Shown here: positions 60,984-64,000 of the stretch, in pieces
Layout: each line of letters starts with the position of its first letter
Position numbering within the stretch: the first letter of the stretch is position 1
Source: an uncultured Bacteroidota bacterium
GTDB lineage: Bacteria; Bacteroidota; Bacteroidia; Flavobacteriales; Flavobacteriaceae
Direction: 5' to 3'
DNA: 64,000 nt
Assembly: GCA_902614065.1 (NCBI GenBank)
Contig: CACMJT010000001.1
Span: 218,501-282,500 of the forward strand
The notes under the pieces: generated by a model
Told to the model about the DNA's origin: nothing
What the model saw: only the letters and a program-made list of their open reading frames with translations
Databases searched by the model: none
Program-made: the position numbers and the translations under genes

Positions 60984-61591
60984 TTAATTTTTATTTCAAA
61001 AATTTTCTCTTTATCAATGAAACCCTCTAAAAAATCACCTATTTTAACTTTACCCACCCCCTCAGGTGTACCAGTAAACATTATATCACCAATTTTTATG
61101 GTGAAGTATTTGGATGCATAATGTATTAATTCTGTTATTTTCCAAATCATTTTAGATGAATTGCTTTTTTGAACTATTTTTCCATTTTTTTTTAATGAAA
61201 AATTAATGTTATTCAAATCAATTTTATCATCATAAGGTATCCACTCACCAATTAATGCGGAGTTGTCAAATGATTTTGAAATTTCCCAAGGTAAACCTTT
61301 CAACTTTAGATCATTTTGCAAATCTCTTGCTGTAAAATCAATACCTAAACTGAAATGACTTATGTAGTTTAAACAAAAATCTTTGTCAATATGTTTTCCA
61401 ACTTTAGAAAACTTCAAAATCAGTTCTAGCTCGTAATGGATTTCATCAGAAAACTCAGGAATGAAGAATGGTTGATTTTTTTGAATAATTGATGAGTCAG
61501 GTTTCATGAAAATAGTAGGGTTATCGTCGAAAGAACCATTCAATTCTTGAATATGTTTCACATAGTTCTTACCTATACAAATAATCTTCAT
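60980..61591 (-). CDS. Fumarylacetoacetate hydrolase family protein
   Basis: This 203-residue short FAH-fold protein has the conserved metal-binding residues in IHYELELILKF (the EIE-like motif) and FSLGIDFTARDLQ. The PWEISKSFDNSALIGEW segment and FTGTPEGVGKVKIGD are also typical. Small members hydrolyse acylpyruvates or decarboxylate oxaloacetate. The precise substrate here cannot be told. It is co-transcribed, with 4-base overlaps, between the exonuclease and the cinA-like gene. Confidence 0.88.
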   Translation of the reverse strand: MKIICIGKNYVKHIQELNGSFDDNPTIFMKPDSSIIQKNQPFFIPEFSDEIHYELELILKFSKVGKHIDKDFCLNYISHFSLGIDFTARDLQNDLKLKGLPWEISKSFDNSALIGEWIPYDDKIDLNNINFSLKKNGKIVQKSNSSKMIWKITELIHYASKYFTIKIGDIMFTGTPEGVGKVKIGDFLEGFIDKEKIFEIKIK

Positions 61592-62364
61592 GAGATCTTG
61601 TTATTAAGTTCTGATAACCTTATTTTATTGAGCATATTTTTAGTGTACTTTGGAAAGTCTGATTTCATTATCCAGCTGTAATAACCTGGATCATTTTTTA
61701 AAACTTCACTTACTTCATTTCCTTTATACTTTCCAAATGAAAATATTGGTTTGCCTTTTTCATTTTCAAGAATATAGCCTGAGAGATCTAAATTTCGTCT
61801 CATCCTAGAAAAGTTTGACAAAAACTTTATATTTTTTTCTAACTCTGAATATTTTTCTAATTGTGATTTGAATACCTCATATGTAGCTTTAGCATCACTT
61901 AAAGAAGAGTGGGCATTTTCATGTTCTTTTCCACAGTAGAACTTATAGGCAGCTGATAAAGTTCTCTTCTCCATTTTATGAAATATATTTTGAACATCAA
62001 TCAATTCAATAGTGGATATGTCAAAATCAAAGTCTGCTCTTAGAAATTCTTCGATGAGCATTGGAACATCAAACTTATTTGAGTTGAACCCCGCTAAGTG
62101 ACAATCTTTTATAAAACCACTAATTTCTGATGCAAGCTCAGAAAAGTTTGGCTTGTCCTTAACCATTTCATCCGTTATTCCATGAATAACTGACACTTTT
62201 ACAGGGATTGGAATAGTTGGATTAATCAGCCAAGTTTTTGAATCCTCAGTTTTATCTATATTAATTTTAATAACTGAAATTTCGACTATACGATCATTAG
62301 TTACATTGACCCCTGTCGTCTCAAGATCAAAAAAACATATTGGTTTATCTAGTTTTAAATCCAT
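61588..62364 (-). CDS. DnaQ-like 3'-5' exonuclease
   Basis: This 258-residue DEDDh exonuclease has Exo I FDLETTGVNVTNDRIVEI (Asp and Glu), Exo II LAGFNSNKFDVPML (Asp) and Exo III NAHSSLSDAKATYEVF (His and Asp). The C-terminal tail about 205-258 (PIFSFGKYKGNEVSEV) looks like the small quorum-like domain found behind such exonucleases in Bacteroidota. It may proofread replication or trim DNA ends. It lies 8 bases after the E2 gene. Confidence 0.92.
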   Translation of the reverse strand: MDLKLDKPICFFDLETTGVNVTNDRIVEISVIKINIDKTEDSKTWLINPTIPIPVKVSVIHGITDEMVKDKPNFSELASEISGFIKDCHLAGFNSNKFDVPMLIEEFLRADFDFDISTIELIDVQNIFHKMEKRTLSAAYKFYCGKEHENAHSSLSDAKATYEVFKSQLEKYSELEKNIKFLSNFSRMRRNLDLSGYILENEKGKPIFSFGKYKGNEVSEVLKNDPGYYSWIMKSDFPKYTKNMLNKIRLSELNNKIS

Positions 62365-62372
62365 ATCTATTT

Positions 62373-63626
62373 CTAGCTGTCACTTTTCCAGTTTTCAATC
62401 AAACTCTTGATTTCTTTCAAGAAAAGTCCACCGGTTGCACCATTAATAATTCTATGATCAAAACTCAATGACAACAAAATAATTTTTCTAATTGCAATAA
62501 AATCTCCCTTATCTGTCTCAACTACTCTCGGAAGTTTTCTTATGGCGCCAAAGGCTAATATTGCAAGTTGAGGTTGATTAATAATGGGTGTACCCATTAT
62601 GTTATCGAATGTTCCAATATTTGAGATTGTGAAAGTACCATCTTGAACATCATCAGGATTTAAATTGTTGTTTCTAGCTTTATTAACTAAGCTATTGGAT
62701 GATTTAGAAATGCCTGCTAGGCTTAGCTCGTCAGCATTTTTAATTACAGGGACAATCAAACTTCCGTCTTGCAATGCTGTAGCCAAGCCAATATTTATAT
62801 CCTTTTTGTAAATTACCTTATCATCAAGTAAACTTGCATTTAAAATTGGAAAATTTCTCAAAACTTTTGACACAATTTGAATCAAAGGGTGAGTATAAGT
62901 TAATTTTTCACCATAACTATCCAAAAATTTAGTCTTTTGATTGTCTCTCCAATTTGCTAGATTAGTTATGTCTGCCTCAATGAAGGTTTGAACATGTACG
63001 GCACTATTTTTACTATCAAGCATATGCTTTGATAATATTTTTTCCATCCTTGTAAGATCACGTACCTGGCTTTCATTTTTTGTAACATTTACTAATTCTG
63101 CTGTATAATCAACATTTTTATTATTAGATTTTTTAATGTAACTGAGCAGATCTTTTTTTGTTATTCTTCCTGATTTACCAGTTCCCTTAATTTGATTCAA
63201 TTCATCTGATGAAATATTTTCTTTTTTGACAATATTTCGCACTAATGGTGACAAAAAAACATCATCAATTTGTTCAATTTTAGTGCTTTTATTATCGTTC
63301 TCTTGCAACATTTCAATATTTGGTATTTCTGCAATTCTGGGTTCATCAACTATTATTTCCTCATCTATATTTTTTTCAACATCTGATTTTGTTTCTATGA
63401 CACAGAGCGTGTCACCTACCTTCACTACATCATTTACTTTAAAGCAATGCTCAACGATGACTCCCTCAACTTCCGTTGGTACCTCAGAATCAACTTTATC
63501 AGTTGCAATTTCTACCACAAAATCATCTGCAGATACCTCATCGCCAACATTTTTAAGCCAACTAACAATAGTTGCTTCATCAACACTCTCCCCCATTTTA
63601 GGTAATGTCAAATTAAATTTTGCCAT
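62373..63626 (-). CDS. 2-oxo acid dehydrogenase E2 acyltransferase
   Basis: This 417-residue dihydrolipoamide acyltransferase is the core of an oxo-acid dehydrogenase complex. A single lipoyl domain at the N-terminus has the lipoyl Lys in EIATDKVDSEVP. An E3/E1-binding domain (SPLVRNIVKKENI, GTGKSGRITKKDLLSYI) follows. The catalytic domain ends with SFDHRIINGATGGLFLKEI (the family's DHRxxxG motif). Substrate may be 2-oxoglutarate, branched-chain oxo acids or pyruvate. No E1 or E3 genes are adjacent. Confidence 0.93.
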   Translation of the reverse strand: MAKFNLTLPKMGESVDEATIVSWLKNVGDEVSADDFVVEIATDKVDSEVPTEVEGVIVEHCFKVNDVVKVGDTLCVIETKSDVEKNIDEEIIVDEPRIAEIPNIEMLQENDNKSTKIEQIDDVFLSPLVRNIVKKENISSDELNQIKGTGKSGRITKKDLLSYIKKSNNKNVDYTAELVNVTKNESQVRDLTRMEKILSKHMLDSKNSAVHVQTFIEADITNLANWRDNQKTKFLDSYGEKLTYTHPLIQIVSKVLRNFPILNASLLDDKVIYKKDINIGLATALQDGSLIVPVIKNADELSLAGISKSSNSLVNKARNNNLNPDDVQDGTFTISNIGTFDNIMGTPIINQPQLAILAFGAIRKLPRVVETDKGDFIAIRKIILLSLSFDHRIINGATGGLFLKEIKSLIENWKSDS

Positions 63627-63671
63627 AGTAATACAGTAAAATTACCAAATTAAATTTATAAAGATTTATAT

Positions 63672-64000
63672 TTAGTTTTGATCAAAAGGGATACGCTTAA
63701 CAATGCTTCTTCCCAACGTAATTTCATCTGTGTATTCGAGATTATCTCCAACAGAAACCCCTCTGGATATTGTACTGAACTTAATTGAATAATCATTAAT
63801 CTTTTTGAATATGTAGTAATTAGTTGTATCACCCTCCATTGTTGCACTCAAGGCAAATATAATTTCATTAATATTATTTTTTTTTACCCTATCCATCAAT
63901 TTATCAATTGTAAGTTGATTAGGGCCAACACCGTCTACTGGTGATATCTTTCCACCAAGAACATGATATAATCCATTAAATTGTCCAGTATTCTCAATGG
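63672..64000 (-). CDS. recR: Recombination protein RecR (N-terminal part outside window)
   Basis: Only the last 109 residues are visible; the frame continues without stop to the edge. [53 protein letters not shown] and TLGRSIVKR form the C-terminal Toprim half of RecR. RecR forms the clamp that loads RecA at gaps with RecO. The zinc finger and helix-hairpin-helix lie beyond the window. It is 45 bases upstream of the E2 gene. Confidence 0.95.
   Translation of the reverse strand, partial: IENTGQFNGLYHVLGGKISPVDGVGPNQLTIDKLMDRVKKNNINEIIFALSATMEGDTTNYYIFKKINDYSIKFSTISRGVSVGDNLEYTDEITLGRSIVKRIPFDQN

Overview
The window is AT-rich, gene-dense DNA from a Bacteroidota bacterium, most likely an uncultured or streamlined marine member of the Flavobacteriaceae. 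The basis is a SusC/SusD pair with sulfatases, the promoter element TAnnTTTG before many genes, a DUF4295 gene after rpmG, the orders spoT-fur-purA-OstA and TPR-DUF368-DUF368-aroE-DUF349, BshC (bacillithiol), almost no intergenic space, many 1-18 nt gene overlaps and many TTG/GTG starts. No species name can be given from sequence reading alone. No gene-free stretch exceeds 300 bases. I saw no rRNA, tRNA, CRISPR array, insertion sequence or phage gene.

Region 1 (1-20229) is a polysaccharide utilisation locus. The minus-strand block reads GH2 beta-galactosidase, SusC, SusD, a strong hairpin terminator or attenuator, two lipoprotein sulfatases, a sialate-O-acetylesterase-like SGNH esterase and the start of a secreted TPR protein that runs off the window. 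To its right lie three more sulfatases in alternating orientation (+, -, +). The last is fused without spacing to galE and galK. Together the genes describe uptake of a sulfated, probably acetylated, galactose-containing oligosaccharide, its desulfation, release of galactose and entry into the Leloir pathway. No endo-acting glycanase, galT or local regulator is present.

Region 2 (20230-31297) has a 6S-like RNA next to zapA and a coiled-coil ZapA-neighbour, an M23 peptidase, a cysteine desulfurase, a SpoU rRNA methylase, the (p)ppGpp enzyme, a Fur regulator, purA, an OstA/LptA-like protein and a class III aminotransferase.

Region 3 (31357-46764) carries TPR, two tandem DUF368 lipid transporters, aroE, DUF349, then mazG-def-ruvX facing dapD-tsaC-cca. 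Next come a heme A synthase split into two ORFs, an unrecognised kinase-like protein, uvrB, hsp20 and sucC.

Region 4 (46894-64000) has lysA and then a long minus-strand series: recR, 2-oxoacid dehydrogenase E2, a DnaQ-like exonuclease, a FAH-family hydrolase, CinA/PncC, rpmB, rpmG, DUF4295, ftsY (with an unusual Pro-Glu/Asp rod), rimO, bshC, guaA, a LysM protein, pyrG, yidC and mnmA.

The most unusual points are the split ctaA at an A7 run, the unrecognised kinase-like ORF at 41906-42973, the FtsY repeat rod flanked by two copies of FFKRLF, the 6S-like RNA with two exclusive folds, consensus promoters placed so close to start codons that leaderless translation is implied, and the five-sulfatase galactose locus.
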